From: Ascarosepion bandense
Taxonomy: Eukaryota; Mollusca; Cephalopoda; Sepiida; Sepiidae
NCBI GenBank assembly: GCA_037127315.1
Contig: JBBBDQ010001293.1
Span: 640,001 to 704,000, forward strand
Length of the DNA stretch: 64,000 nt
Reading direction: 5' to 3'
The notes beneath the pieces were generated by a model that was not told the DNA's origin, searched no databases, and worked only from the letters and a program-made list of their open reading frames with translations. Position numbers and translations under genes: made by a program. Below are positions 19,345 through 30,656 of this stretch, in pieces; position 1 is the stretch's first letter; each line of letters starts with the position of its first letter.

Positions 19345-21022
19345 ACTAGCTATATAGCCCGACGTTGCTCGGGGTTTTTAGTGGTGTTGAAATGGCAAGG
19401 TCATTTGTTTATTGAAAAAGCTCCAGTATCAGGTTATTGTGACGCGTAAGTTAAAAAAAATATTTATGCTTGGTCAATTTTACCAATAAACAGCAATTAT
19501 ATATGTACAATTGGAAGAACGGGAGCCTTAAATATGATGCCATGACGTTTTTACGCAGAATTGCATTGTCCGTGCAATTTCGGAGAGGTTAAACGTGAAA
19601 AAATTGTTATGGCTTATTACAAACAAGACCTTATTTTTGTTGGAATACAACTAAGCGTTTCGTAAAAATAAAAGATTGCAAAAAGCAACATTTTCATTAA
19701 TTTTTGCTGCACCCAAATTTTTTGTTCGCATAGCAAGGCACCAGATTTTCATCAACCAGTGACTAGATTTAGGTTGAGTTTGCGTGAAACGTCTTGGAGA
19801 AATGCATAACCGTGCGTAAAAGGCCACCCGAAATTATGTCTGTCGTTGATTTTTAACGAACCCTGTATATTGATTCAAAATGTTTTTGCTTACCTCACAG
19901 CTTCAGATCTTGATCTACAAGTTACCCGATTTTAGTTGAACTGCGTAAGACGTCACAGAGGAAAAGAGTTAGTGAATTTTAAGCGTTTCGGTGATTTCTG
20001 CCGTACCCTGTGAATCGATTCGAAAAATGTTTGCGTACATCAAAGGTTCATGACATGATCGACAAGTGACCCAATTTTGGTTGGAATTGGACCAAGTGTT
20101 TTGGGGAAGTGTCGAGCTCTCTACGATACCCTCGTATCACCTATATTTATAAAAAGTTCGAGAAAGAAAATTGTAAAATAAATCAAACCATCTTCTTTTT
20201 GTAACCAAACTTTTCATTGGTTCGTTCTGCATCAGCAGCAGCATTTTGCCTCTCTTTCGAAAAAGCGGGAATCTTCCCGCTCTTGAAGTTCCAGTTGGAA
20301 GGAAGATTTTGAAGCTACCAGACCTATTGTGTCCAGCTCACTTATCTTTTTAGGCATATATATTTTAGCCTACTCGTAAAAAAGAAAACCACTTTTCTTT
20401 TAAGGCATATATATTTTCGCCTCCTTGAAAAAAAGAAAATAAGCCGGATTCATTTTTTTTACCTGCCTGAGAAACTAAATTAAATATTCAACTTTGCAAC
20501 AACCTTTTGCATCCAATATTTTTCTCCTGGTAAATAATTATATTGCTTCAACTTATCGACTTAAACGCAAGTATTTTTTAACATTCTTTCACATACACCT
20601 TGCTTGCTGTTTATCCTTCCAACTCATCATTTCGAACTATTTCGACTATTTGGAAATACAGATTATTTCTTCCAACTCATCATTTTGAATTATTTCAACT
20701 ATTTGGAAATACAGACTATTTTTCCAACTCAACATCTTTGAACTGTGTCAAATTATTTTCTACAACAGTAAAAGGGAGGTAACTTATTTTACCCCTTTAT
20801 TTTAATATTCACCATTGTTATTAAAATTAAAATTTATTTACCCTGTCATCTGTCTTGTTTGTTCACTTTTTGGTACACATTGAATTGAGAAGCTAACATT
20901 ATTTCATAACAAATAAAAAAAAGTAGTTAGGCCGCTACAGAAGTACAGTTGGTTAAAATAGCGACACACAGACACACTGGCAGACATTCAGACATATCCA
21001 TTATATATATATAATATAAATT
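19345..21022 (+). mobile_element. dispersed repeat with family-A-like 5' end
   Basis: Starts ACTAGCTATATAGCCCGACG then TTGCTCGGGG, like family A, but the body differs. It ends with GCGACACACAGACACACTGG, a run of ACA/GACA words, and a (TA)n tract, also in the style of family A. Inside are a roughly 65-base direct repeat (GGCATATATATTTT) near 20340-20440 and a roughly 55-base repeat (CTATTTGGAAATACAGA) at 20619-20740. No transposase or RT seen. Confidence 0.5.
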
Positions 21023-21790
21023 AGAGAAAATTTTCAAAATTCAAAGGTGTCGGATGTACATTTCGATATAGGATCTCTAATAGAGACTCTACGTCACGTC
21101 AGCGACATTGTGTTTCCAAATGGCGAAGGCCCTGAGCTAGAGTGTGGAGGGGTTTTAGGTTAACAACGGTCACAAAGTGGAAAAGGACAGAGCTGGTATT
21201 CGCGGGGTTACAGGGTGTTGAAATGGTATATTTAGGAAGGGGAGGAATAGGAGATCATATTTTATAAAGATAGACAACTAAATGAGTTAAATTACTTTTT
21301 AAAGTTAAGATTTGGGGCTGTTTGAAGAGGTGTATTTAGGCGAGAAGGAATGGGTTTCAATATAAGATTTTAAAATTTTTTATTTAAGTTTATTTGATTA
21401 AACCTTTTAGGAAGAAGCGAGTTAAAATGCCAATTACAGGAAGTTATCAGTTTAAAAATTATTAGAGAAAAAATTATTAGAGAAAAAATATTAGAGAAAA
21501 AAATATTCGAGAAAAAAGAATATATATATATATATATACATATATGTGTTAACCAAGGAAAAAGGGGTGTAGTAAAAGGATCCATATTTTCTAAAGATAG
21601 GCAATTAAAGGAGCTTGGGATAGGAAGGTAGTGAGGTTAAAATACTTTTTAAGGTTAACGTTAGGGTAAAATTAAGATTAAAACTTAAAGTGAATCCTTT
21701 TAATTTATATTCTAACATCTAGTTAACGGGGATATAAATTCTAAATTTAAGTATTCGAATAATTTGCCTTGTGGCGTCACTTACTGATGA
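21023..21790. other. no gene recognised
   Basis: AT-rich with repeated GGTTAA/TAAAGATAG words at about 21240-21280 and 21585-21620, suggesting an old duplication of a roughly 340-base segment. Purine-rich GAGAAAAAATATTAGAG repeats at 21465-21515. No coding motif. Confidence 0.35.
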
Positions 21791-21798
21791 ATTCCCTC

Positions 21799-22065
21799 CT
21801 AAGATTCAGTAGCCGGTGTTGGTGGGGGTATTTTAATATTGAAACTTTTTTCCAGTAAACATAGACAGCACCTATCACGAAAATTCCTCGGAATACGGGC
21901 TAAACCTATCAGTTTCCAGCTAATTTCAGGATCCAGCCCTTCTTTCATTTTCCAGAATGCCCGCGAAAGGGCTGTCTGGTACCTCTGACAGGAGTTCGAA
22001 AAGGAGTACCTGTGGTTATACAGTCCTTGTTTGAAAGGACCGGCGGACATACCGATATAGGCCCG
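21799..22065 (-). pseudogene. GIY-YIG endonuclease domain fragment, probably PLE
   Basis: The minus-strand frame reads RAYIGMSAGPFKQ, then NHRYSFSN, ALSRAFWKMKEG and CCLCLLEK. YIG...G.FK...H..SF is the GIY-YIG nuclease core, and the W.(L/M)K and paired-cysteine C.LC..EK motifs follow it in certain retroelement endonucleases. The first GIY strand is missing. It differs clearly from the GIY-YIG domains at 36000, 53300 and 63650. Which PLE lineage it belongs to is not settled. Confidence 0.6.
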
Positions 22066-22080
22066 GAAGTCGTTTTTTTT

Positions 22081-22082
<2 letters not shown>

Positions 22083-22130
<48 letters not shown>
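22083..22130. repeat. (TA)n microsatellite
   Basis: Pure TA run at the left edge of the foldback unit at 22150. Confidence 0.95.
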
Positions 22131-22133
<3 letters not shown>

Positions 22134-22149
22134 AATAAAGAAGACAAGA

Positions 22150-22362
22150 GGAAGACTAAATTTTTTTCGCCTATATGTTTCTTCCTGTGCTGGAATTTAT
22201 CAATGTAAAGAGTTCAAATGAATTTTATTTTGAATAACGTATCTATAAAAATGAATTGTTTTTGATTAGAGATACGTTATTTAAAATAAAATTTCTTTCA
22301 TCTTTTTGTCCTGATTAAGTCCATAACAGGACGAAACGCGTAGGCTAGAAAAATGTAACTTT
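22150..22362. mobile_element. foldback unit with hammerhead-like motif
   Basis: An inverted repeat whose best-paired inner part is ATTTTATTTTGAATAACGTA with its complement (22219-22243 against 22269-22294). The outer arms still pair, roughly three bases in four by eye. The right arm holds the hammerhead-like motif at 22301-22353, the left arm a degraded mirror of it (CAGGAAGAAACATATAGGCG on the minus strand). (TA)n lies on both sides (22083-22130 and 22427-22457). I read it as an inverted PLE terminal repeat. Confidence 0.55.
22301..22353 (+). ncRNA. hammerhead-like motif, variant core
   Basis: CTGATTA (G8 changed to T) is followed by GTCC...GGAC as stem II, then GAAA, a two-pair stem III AC/GT with loop GC, and A at the cleavage position (GAAACGCGTA). 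Stem I can form between CTTTTTGTC and GGCTAGAAAAA with a bulge. The G8 change argues against activity in this copy. Confidence 0.5.
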
Positions 22363-22423
22363 CCACTTGTTTTCATTATTTAACCATACAGTTTTTTCCT
22401 CGAATTATAACTGAGTATACTTT

Positions 22424-22458
<35 letters not shown>

Positions 22459-22504
22459 GCTTGGATCACCATATTGTCAATAAAAAAAAACATATTTATT
22501 TATG

Positions 22505-23445
22505 CACCTCCAATCCGTGGTGGACTGGGATAAAAAAAATGGTTCGTGAATTTTAATGCTTCCAAAACGAAGCTGCTATCTATTAACCACCACAGACAAT
22601 CGCTTCTACCGCCCATTAGCATGGCTCAGTCTAGTCTCCCTGAAAGTAAAACACTGTGCCTCCTCGGATTAACTCTCACAATAGACCCTAAGGAGAATGA
22701 CTATATAGAATCCAGAGCTAAATCTGCTGCTAATTAGGTCGGTTCTCTGTGCAGGGGCAAGAATGTTTTTCTCGTCTGAAACAATCCTGCACATATACAA
22801 ATCTACCATCCGCCCGTGCATACTGCAGCCTTATCTGGTCGGGTGCTTCTGCTGTCCACCTAGGGGTCCTTGACAAAATCCAATGGAGAATCTGTAATGC
22901 GATCGATCCCGACTTGGCAGCTCAGAGACAGTCACTTTCTCACCGGCGCAATGTGGCTTCCCTGTGTCTCTTCTATAAATACTTTCACAGCTTCTGCTCC
23001 GATGAATTTAGCTCATTGGTACACTCTATATATGAATTTACTCGAGCAACAAGATTAGCAACTAGGTCCAACCATTTTATTGTGAAACCAATAAATTGTA
23101 AACGCATATTCTACTCCATCAGCTTCTTTTCTCGCACTTCCTGCCTGTTGAATTCCTTTCAGTTTACTTGCTTTCCAACAGCTACAATCTCCAAGAATTC
23201 AAATGTGAGGTCAATAGTCATCTCCTATCGCAATAACTTGCATCCTGTTTCTCTCATTCTCTTTCGTTCGTCCACTCCACTCTCATCAGTATTCTCATCC
23301 TTCTCGTACCCTCTTCCTGACACCCCCTGTAACCTGTCACTCTTTCTCATAACCTTCCTCCTATGTACCCCCCCTGCAAAACAATGGCAGTAAAATGCCT
23401 TGTTTTGGTTAACACGATTAAAAAAATAAATAAATAAATAAAATA
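22505..23445 (+). mobile_element. LINE 3' end (jockey/CR1-type)
   Basis: Reading frames with several breaks carry NFNASKTKLLSINHHRQS, PISMAQSSLPES, then GSLCRGK, SLIWSGASAVHL, LDKIQWRICNAID and RRNVASLCLFYKYFH. This is the stretch after the RT catalytic motif in jockey/CR1-like LINEs. A long C/T-rich 3' UTR ends with GACACCCCCTGTAACC and a tail GATTAAAAAAATAAATAAA. At least one stop and one frameshift (near 22735) disable it. Confidence 0.75.
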
Positions 23446-23890
23446 AAAATATGCTAGTTTCATTCGTTTACTAATTCAAGTAACGCGTTTAATCCTGTCA
23501 ACTTCAAATCAAACAATGTAATTTAATCTACTGTCATAGTTGCTCGAAAAATATCTTCTCTCTGAAAAGATTATCTATGAAGGCAATCAGAAGTTTTTTC
23601 TTAGATGATATTTAATCATTCTGATATGGAGAATCCAGTTTCACCAAAGAGAGAAAATGCAGTCATTTTGTTGGCGAAATTCACATTGATTACAAATTGC
23701 AACGCAAAACTATGAGTGAATATGGAGAAGATATCACCACGAATCACTCACACTGATTTATTTATAAATTTATAAATCTAATGACAATATTCCGTTATCT
23801 TCACTATATATCTATGTTAATTTTCACCTGCCGTCCCTTATGGAGAACAAACTAAAGTAAGTCTTTCAAAGTCAGAGAATAGTTTTTTTT
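23446..23890. other. no gene recognised
   Basis: AT-rich sequence between two LINE-derived units; nothing recognised. Confidence 0.35.
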
Positions 23891-24490
23891 TTAATCATAT
23901 CACGCCGAACAAGGCGGTAACGCCACTGATGTGCAGGGGGCAACGTAAGAGTGAAAAGATTGGAAAAGAGAAAGCCGAAAACCACATCCTAAACAGGAAA
24001 GAAGGGATGAGCCTCTTCACCCGTTCAATAGACGTGGGTAGAGTGTGAACCAGGCGATAGATTAGTCTATCTACTCCAATTGAAAAAAAGAGTAAAATAT
24101 TGGATAAGAGAAAGCCGGAAACCACATCCTAAACAGGAAACAAGGGATGAGCCTCTTCACTCGTTCAACAGACGTGGGTGGAGTATGAACCGGGCGATAG
24201 ATTAGTCTATCTACTCCAATTGAAAAAAAGAGTAAAAGATTGGAAAAGAGAAAGCCGAAAACCACATCCTAAGCAGGAAACAAAGGATGAGCCTCTTCAC
24301 CCGTTCAACAGACGTGGGTGGAGTGTGAACTGGGCGATAGTTTAGTCTATCTACTCCAATTGAAAAAAATGAGTAAAAGATTGGAAAAGAGAAGGCCGGA
24401 AACCACATCCTAAACAGGAAGCAAGGGATGAGCCTCTTCACCCGTTCAATAGACGTGGGTGGAGTTTGAACCGGGCGATAGTTTAGTCTA
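23891..24490 (-). mobile_element. LINE-tail tandem element, four units
   Basis: On the minus strand four units with CGGCTTTCTCTTTTCC, CAATTGGAGTAGATAGACTA, CACGTCTATTGAACGGGTG and AAGAGGCTCATCCC, ending CCCCCTGCACATCAGTGGCG and GGCGTGATATGATTAAA. Successive units give near-identical ORFs of 64-76 residues that I do not regard as genes. Confidence 0.8.
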
Positions 24491-24730
24491 GTAAAGATAA
24501 CAACAATTCAATATCTCCCGTTTCGCAACATATTTGTTAACTGTTGTCAAATATATATATTTATTAATTAAACAGAAATTATTGATTAGGGTACCTACAC
24601 TGAAGAAAATAATTCAGTGAAGAAAATTAATCTTATCAAAACTTGAGTGAATATTTCTGATCTACTCTCAGCTGTTGATGCTATACACCACTATCGTGTC
24701 TGGTTTCTACTACTGCTGGAACAACAACAG
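24491..24730. other. no gene recognised
   Basis: AT-rich flank of an LTR-like block. Nothing recognised. Confidence 0.3.
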
Positions 24731-24734
24731 TCTT

Positions 24735-25085
24735 GACATGTAAATGATAACAGCGAACACGTATATATAAAAATATAATCTTATACTTTTATTCTCTTCG
24801 GTGACCGTTGTGTGTAGAGGTGTAGTCATAGGGTTTCACGCATATACGAGGGAGTGACTGGCTGGAGTTCTCTTCTTTTCCCTGCATTCCCTCTGAGTCC
24901 TCTCCGATTTCTGATCGAGAAAACCTGATCTTATATAAGCTAAATTTCGTCGTATTCCGCTTAATTGCGTCATATTTGTCTCGGCCATTTGTTTATCATT
25001 GTTGCATTATTATTATTGCCATTGTCCAACTGCCTTTGACGTCGCGGCATTTAATATTTCCAGTTTAACCGAATTAAATCTGTGG
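24735..25085 (-). mobile_element. LTR-like block, ends not defined
   Basis: On the minus strand CTTATATAAGATC (TATA-like) is followed about 150 bases later by AATAAAAGTATAAG and then TTATATTTTTATATATACGT. The last part closely resembles the U5 region of the solo LTR at 299-772 (CTTATATTTTTATATATGCG). I could not fix TG/CA ends or a target duplication. A diverged relative of that LTR is the best reading. Confidence 0.45.
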
Positions 25086-25490
25086 GTCAGAGATCCGTCA
25101 TCTTAATTCCTGTCTTTCCATGGTTTATATTCTCCGACCTTGAACTACTCACAAAAATACAATAACATTCCTTTAATGCAAACCTAATCTCTGCATTCCT
25201 GTTTTTCCAAAATAATATTTGTTTAATAAAAACACACTTTTTGTTTTCCAGCTTGCATTCCTCTATTAGGTTATATTTTTTTTAATGTAAAAACCCTTTC
25301 TGAGAGAAATTATATTCTGTGGGTTACAGAATATATAATACCGAGACGTATATAATCGATCTACTTATTTATCAATCCTCGTATTGATACTACCCTAGTC
25401 TTTATATGTGGCTTCTCATAAATTGGGAAGGTAACTAATTCGGTCAATTTATTCGATTTCCATCATATCTCTTGTTATCTTCGTATAATA
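25086..25490. other. no gene recognised
   Basis: AT-rich sequence; nothing recognised. Confidence 0.3.
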
Positions 25491-25491
25491 T

Positions 25492-25756
25492 ATTCGCATA
25501 TTAAGGATAGAAATAGACAAAAATACAATCCATCGGCAATGAATTACTAATATTTCACAAGAAAGAAAATGTATTGGGAATAATTTACAAAATTTTGTAA
25601 TATCAATTTCCTGTAGAAAATTTCTTCGAGAGGATCACAAATATATTAAATAAATTGATGTTTCGAATTGAAATTAGAGTTAACAAACTTATTAGTTGTG
25701 TGCTCGATACTAACTAAATGCCACATACTAATGAATTTATATAAAATCAAGCTACA
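25492..25756 (+). repeat. direct repeat, left copy (about 265 bases)
   Basis: Runs from GGATAGAAATAGACAAAAAT through ATTGATGTTTCGAA to ACATACTAATGAATTTATA and is repeated with few differences at 26943-27205, on the far side of a mariner relic. It could be half of a tandem duplication with later insertions, or the terminal repeat of an unknown element. Confidence 0.85.
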
Positions 25757-26185
25757 ATTTGTAAATGAAAAGTGCGATTCGGTGCGGTGTAATGGCTAAC
25801 AATCTAGACTCGTTGAAAACAATCCGTGATCCGTGAGTCCAATATTTGCGAAGAGGCTTTACTTATAGACCTTTTACCATAATATCTGTTCTGGCCAAAG
25901 TGCTATTCAATAGTACGAAATTATTATTCGGAGTTTAGTTATTCAGAGTTGTTCTCCATCTGATATGGCTGAAAACTTATATATATTAAGTTATTTCAAA
26001 AAATCATGACCGCTCGAAGTATTGTAATTTAAAAACATTTTAGCATATGGTATGTATTAGGTGAATATTAGTATACATAATAATTATTGTGCTCTTTAAT
26101 AATTTTTAACTTATTTTCAGACTAAAATAATCTTGAAGCATAGAAACTCTTAATTATGAATATGATAAAACATGATTTTCATTTA
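25757..26185. other. no gene; weak tRNA-like stretch
   Basis: 25795-25850 reads GGTGCGGTGTAATGGCTAAC and later GATCCGTGAGTCCAATA, which may be a worn tRNA-derived SINE head. The rest is AT-rich with nothing recognised. Confidence 0.35.
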
Positions 26186-26194
26186 CTTTTCTTG

Positions 26195-26940
26195 CATGAG
26201 TTCCAACTTGGGCACAGTGCCTGCCAAATTTCTGCTAATATTAACATATTGGGTGATGGGTCCGCAAATGATTAGACAGTATGAAGATGGGTCCATCAAT
26301 TTCGTATTGGTGATGTGAGCTTTGAAGATGAACGTAGAGGACAGTCGTGCAGTCTTGACAACTAACAATTGCAAGCAGTTGTTGATAAAAACCTACGTCA
26401 AAGTGTCAGAGAAATGTCTCTGAAGCTTACTGTCAGCACTGCAACAAGCTCAAGCCATTATTGGCAAGATGAAAAAGTTCGATAAACGTAATCGACTTGA
26501 TTTCAATGAAAATCAAAAACTTAGGCGTTTTGAAGTGTGCCCGTTGCTCCTGCGTTAAAGCAATGATCCCTTTCTTAACCGAATAGTCACTGGTGATAAA
26601 AGTAGATTCTTTATGATAGCCATAAAGGATCAGGTCAATGACTTGATCGTGATGAGTCCCCCAAATATTTCACAAAACCAAAGCTTCATAAACAAAAGAT
26701 TATGTTAAGTGTCTCGTGGTCTGCAATTGATGCTATCCACTACAGCTTTCTGAAAGTCAGTCAGAGCATTAATGCAGTGCTTTAATGCTGTCAAATTGCT
26801 GAAATGCATGTACGTCTGCACAAAATGAAACTTGCATTAGTGAATCGACGGGGTTCAATTCTGCTTCATAATAATGCGCGGCCACTTTTACATTGCAAAA
26901 TCTCAAAAACATCGAACACAGGAGTTTCACATATACTCCA
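26195..26940 (+). pseudogene. mariner-type transposase relic
   Basis: Broken plus-strand frames read in order IRQYEDGSINF, SRAVLTT, IGKMKKFDKRNRLDFNENQK, RIVTGDKS, LVNRRGSILLHNNARP. These match the helix-turn-helix region, the IGKVKKLDKWVPHEL.ENQK linker, the first catalytic aspartate (TGD, normally TCDEKW) and the second catalytic block (LLHDNARPH). In that block the aspartate has become asparagine. The third catalytic acid region is lost. At least five stops or frameshifts make it a long-dead mariner-family copy. No terminal inverted repeats recognised. Confidence 0.75.
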
Positions 26941-26942
26941 TA

Positions 26943-27205
26943 TATATGCATATTCAAGATAGAAATAGACAAAAATACAATCCATCGGCAATGAATTGCT
27001 AATATTTCACAAGAAAGAAAATGTATTGGGAATAATTTAGAAAATTTTGTAATATCAATTTCTTGTAGAAACTATCTTCGAGAGGCTCACAAATATATTA
27101 AATAAATTGATGTTTCGAAGTGAAATTAGAGTTAACAAACTTTTAGTTGTGTGCTCGATACTAACTAAATACCACATACTAATGAATTTATACAAAATTA
27201 ATAAA
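26943..27205 (+). repeat. direct repeat, right copy
   Basis: Right-hand partner of 25492-25756, about 1450 bases downstream, with scattered single-base changes and one small indel (CTTATTAG versus CTTTTAG). Confidence 0.85.
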
Positions 27206-27438
27206 TTATATATATATATATATCCTTCACTTATATAAATCTATTTATTTACTAATTATGATTTTTAAGCACTCAAGCACATTTTTAAATGATAAAACTT
27301 TTAGGACCGAACCAGAGGTGTAATCAGCTTTCAAAGGTTTCGTGGCATCACAGCTAATAATTTTTATCAACGAGGAATAAGTAATCTCCTCAATCGATGT
27401 CAAAGGTGCAGATATGTTCAAGGCTTGTATTATGACTA
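27206..27438. other. no gene recognised
   Basis: Short AT-rich interval before a family A repeat. Confidence 0.3.
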
Positions 27439-27910
27439 ACTAGCAGTATAGCACGGCGTTGCTCGGGTGTAATGAAAGCTTTAAAACTAATCCGTGGTCC
27501 TGGAGCTCAGACTCAGCCTAAAGATATTTGTGTGAAGTTTCGTGAGAATCAGATAAAAATTGTGGATTTGTATAAAGGACATACAGAGATAAACAGATGC
27601 ATACACACAAACAACTTGCTTTTAATATGTATATATTATCGATTCTCTGCACTATTGTAAGAACTGCAACCTTGAAACTTCTGAATATCGTTTCTCATGT
27701 CTTTTTTTATGAGTGTATCAAATTTAATTAAAATCGGACCACTCCTTCTATATACCGATTTTTTCGATTTTCGATTTTCGATATTTATCGGGGGTACCTC
27801 GACACAAGCCTAGCTAGGAACACTCGCAGACGCTTATAGTACAATTGTGTAAATTTTCGAGAAAATCGGTTCAACAGTTTCGGAGTCTATAAATAGCAGA
27901 CACACACAAA

Positions 27911-27954
<44 letters not shown>

Positions 27955-27979
27955 GTTTCATTTATAAATAAGTTTAGAT
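27439..27979 (+). repeat. dispersed repeat family A, short form
   Basis: ACTAGCAGTATAGCACGGCG start, conserved TTTTTCGATTTTCGATTTTC core, CAACAGTTTCGGAG, a long (CA)n at 27900-27951 and the TTTATAAATAAGTTTAG end. Same internal deletion as the copy at 3926. Confidence 0.82.
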
Positions 27980-28660
27980 AGATAGATTACATAGATTACA
28001 CTTCAACATTTCTACATTTAATTTTTCAATAATAAAATTATGTTCCTGAAATCTGCCATTATCTTTACAACAACCTAATAGTAAGAATCGATGTTTGAAC
28101 GTGATGTGGCCATAAACATATGTATCATTAGCTTTCCTTATTGAATTGCTTGTTCTCATAATTGATATTATGACTGTTGCTTTTCAAAGTATACTACACT
28201 GTTTCCAATGTTTTCGTTTTGTTTATTTGTTGTTGTTTTTTTTGTTTTTGTTTTTTTTTTCGCCTCCAAGGAGAAACGATATTTTGCCACCATTTGCTTA
28301 GCAAACAATCCATCTTAGAATGTGAGTGGAATGCAGGTTTTTTCCCACACTTTGTGCAACGTTCATTTTATTGAGAAATAAAAAGATATTCAATTTTTAC
28401 ATTGATTGATTACAAAAGTGGAAAAAATGAACTGTCATTAATCTATTGGACTGACGTAAGGTAAAACAAAAGAAAATAAGCAAAATGTTTAACGAAAGTT
28501 TAAATACAAAAAGGATTTATTTAATCAAAATGTAGACATTACGGAAAACATTCATGTGTGTGTCCATTCTATAATTTAATCGTGCAGCTGAGCATTTGGT
28601 CTTGGCGAAATGCTTGGTAGCACACCTACTATACACAGACACAAAGATACGCACAGATAT
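27980..28660. other. no gene recognised
   Basis: AT-rich, with a run of GTTGTTTTTTTTG at about 28225. ORFs of about 60 codons show no motif. Confidence 0.35.
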
Positions 28661-28682
28661 ACGCATACACACACACACGCAA

Positions 28683-28754
<72 letters not shown>
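28661..28754. repeat. (CA)n then (TA)n microsatellite
   Basis: Compound dinucleotide tract; the LINE fragment begins exactly where it ends. Confidence 0.95.
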
Positions 28755-28756
<2 letters not shown>

Positions 28757-29525
28757 ATCAGGCTAGTCTCCTTAAAAGCAAAATAGTGCGCCTAAATATC
28801 TCTACCGACCTCAAGTGGAATGACTACATCGGATCCATACTTAAATCTACTGTTAGGAAATTCGGTTCACTGTGTAGGGCCCGTAAGTTTTTCCTGTCTA
28901 AATCCATCCTGCGCTTATCTACCATGCGCCCTAGTATTGAATACCGCTGTCACATTTGGTCAGGTGCCCTGCTTTTCATTTTGCGGTTATTGACAAAATC
29001 TAACGAAGAATTTGCAATATCATCGATCCTGACCTTGTAGCTCAGCTCCAGTCACTTTATCACCAGCATAATGTGGCTTCTCTCTGTCTCTTCTACAAAT
29101 ATTTTTTCCGACGATCTTAACTCCCTGGTGCCCCATCTGCATGAATTTTACTCCAGCTACTAAACTAGCAAATAGGTCTCACCCTTTTAAAGTGAAATCA
29201 ATAAAATGTAACTGCAAATTCTACTCTGGCAGCTTCTTTTCTCGCACTTCTCGCCAGTGGAATTCTCTCCTTGCTTCCCTGACAGCTACAATTTAGAAGA
29301 ATTTAAATGTACGGTCAATTGTCATCTCCTGTCTCTCTGACTTGCATCCTTTTTCTAATATTATTTTCTCCGTCCACTTTACTTTCATCCGAACTCTTCA
29401 CGGCAGTTATCTTTCTCTTATGCATTTCCTGACACCCCCTGTAACCTGTTCCTCTTCACTCGCCTCTTATGTAACCCCCTCCCTGCACACCAGTAGCAGT
29501 ACTACCTTGCTTAGTGGGAAATGAT
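28752..29525 (+). mobile_element. LINE 3' end (jockey/CR1-type)
   Basis: MDQASLLKSKIVRLNIS, then GSLCRARKFFLSKSIL and SIEYRCHIWSGA match the LINE region at 22620-22900. Frame breaks follow. The 3' UTR contains GACACCCCCTGTAACCTG and ends CCAGTAGCAGTACTACCTTG then GGGAAATGATTATAA. It is 5' truncated at a (TA)n tract. Confidence 0.72.
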
Positions 29526-29748
29526 TATAATATATATAAATTTTTTCGTAAAAGTTATTTTTAATGGAAACTCATATTTAAGTAGACATTGTTTTTTCAT
29601 TAAACAGTACATTTTTGTATTTACATCTACCGGCCTGTTTATTTGAGAAAACATGTAAAATAGCAGGAGAGATAAAAGTGAAACATGTTGGATTGGGACA
29701 CGTTTCATCACTTGTTCTTTGTTTAATCTATCTTATATATATATATGA

Positions 29749-29800
<52 letters not shown>

Positions 29801-29802
29801 TG
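29526..29802. repeat. AT-rich, ending in (CA)n and (TA)n
   Basis: No gene recognised. The compound microsatellite at 29751-29801 borders the foldback element to its right. Confidence 0.5.
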
Positions 29803-30040
29803 ATTGATTGATTGAGTGATTGATTGATTACTTAGTTTTTGTCAATAATAAATTTAGACCAGTGCACATTTGTATTAAAAAATGTTCAATACAATTATAT
29901 TGTAGAACGTTTGAATATTTTCTATTCGTAAACGAGTTATTAAGCGACCTAGGTTTCTATTATGAGTGGTATCTTCAGGCGATTGAAGACACCAATCATG
30001 GTAAAAACCTAGGTCATGTAATAACTCCTTTACAAACTGA
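29803..30040. mobile_element. small foldback element between (TA)n tracts
   Basis: Left part (GATTACTTAGTTTTTGTCAA, GTGCACATTTGTATTAAAAA) is shared with 34793-34860. Then comes a near-palindrome: 29928-29981 against 29981-30034, with GTAAACGAGTTATTA at the left end and TAATAACTCCTTTAC at the right, and CCTAGGTTT/AAACCTAGG inside. (TA)n lies on both sides (to 29801 and from 30039). Confidence 0.72.
29952..29981 (-). ncRNA. hammerhead-like motif, degenerate
   Basis: Minus strand reads CCTGAAGATACC...TAGAAACCTAGG. The CTGAAGA core and GAAAC are both kept, but the stem III/cleavage stretch is CCTAGG rather than CGTC and stem II is weak. It is the mirror of a similar run in the right arm (TTGAAGA...AAAACC). 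Confidence 0.4.
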
Positions 30041-30064
30041 ATATATATATATATATATATATAT

Positions 30065-30295
30065 GAGCTGTAATGATGATAATCGCTGAGATTTTATTTT
30101 TAATTGATAAAACGTATTTTGGCAAAATAAAAAAAAAATTTGTCGTAAGGTATTCGATATCGCGGGGTTGTATATAGAGTGTTGATAGGTTTAATGCAAA
30201 GAATTAGTCACTTTAACTGAGAAGGTTCTCTACCATTGAAAGTTAAGTTTCTAGAAAACAAAAAAACTTGACTCTAAGAAGGATCTTCTTATGTG
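30065..30295. other. no gene recognised
   Basis: AT-rich interval between the foldback element and an RTE fragment. Confidence 0.3.
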
Positions 30296-30656
30296 TCGTG
30301 ACTTTCAGGGCGTAGACTGTCATGGATTCCCATCTTCCCTTATCCCTTGTCGCTGCTAACATTTTTTTTCTTTGTATCACTCCCAAAATTCGCTCCGCCA
30401 TTCTTTCTCAAGCCCGTCAAGTACGTCTTGATTTCCCTTGTCTCTCTTTTCCTGTATTCGTCATGTGATTATCTAATTCTCTAAGCCTTCTTTCTTCATT
30501 ACTTGTCCCAGATACCTCAGTTGTCTCTTCCTGATACGATATATAAGTTTCCTTTTCGTTTGTATCCCTTTCAACACCTCATCGTTGGTCACATGTTCGA
30601 TCCATGGTATCTTCAGCATTCTTCTGTAGAACCACATTTCTGTTGCTTTGAAGGGA
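30296..30656 (-). pseudogene. RTE LINE 3' fragment
   Basis: Minus strand reads ATEMWFYRRMLKIPWIEHV, TNDEVLKGIQTKRKL and RIRKRQLRYLGQVMKKEGLE, the C-terminal region of the RTE protein, then decays with frameshifts. The fragment starts at the EMW motif near 30656. Confidence 0.75.

Noticed and set aside
21783..21830. CTGATGA near 21783 as a hammerhead core
   Set aside because: No complementary stem II and no GAAA element.
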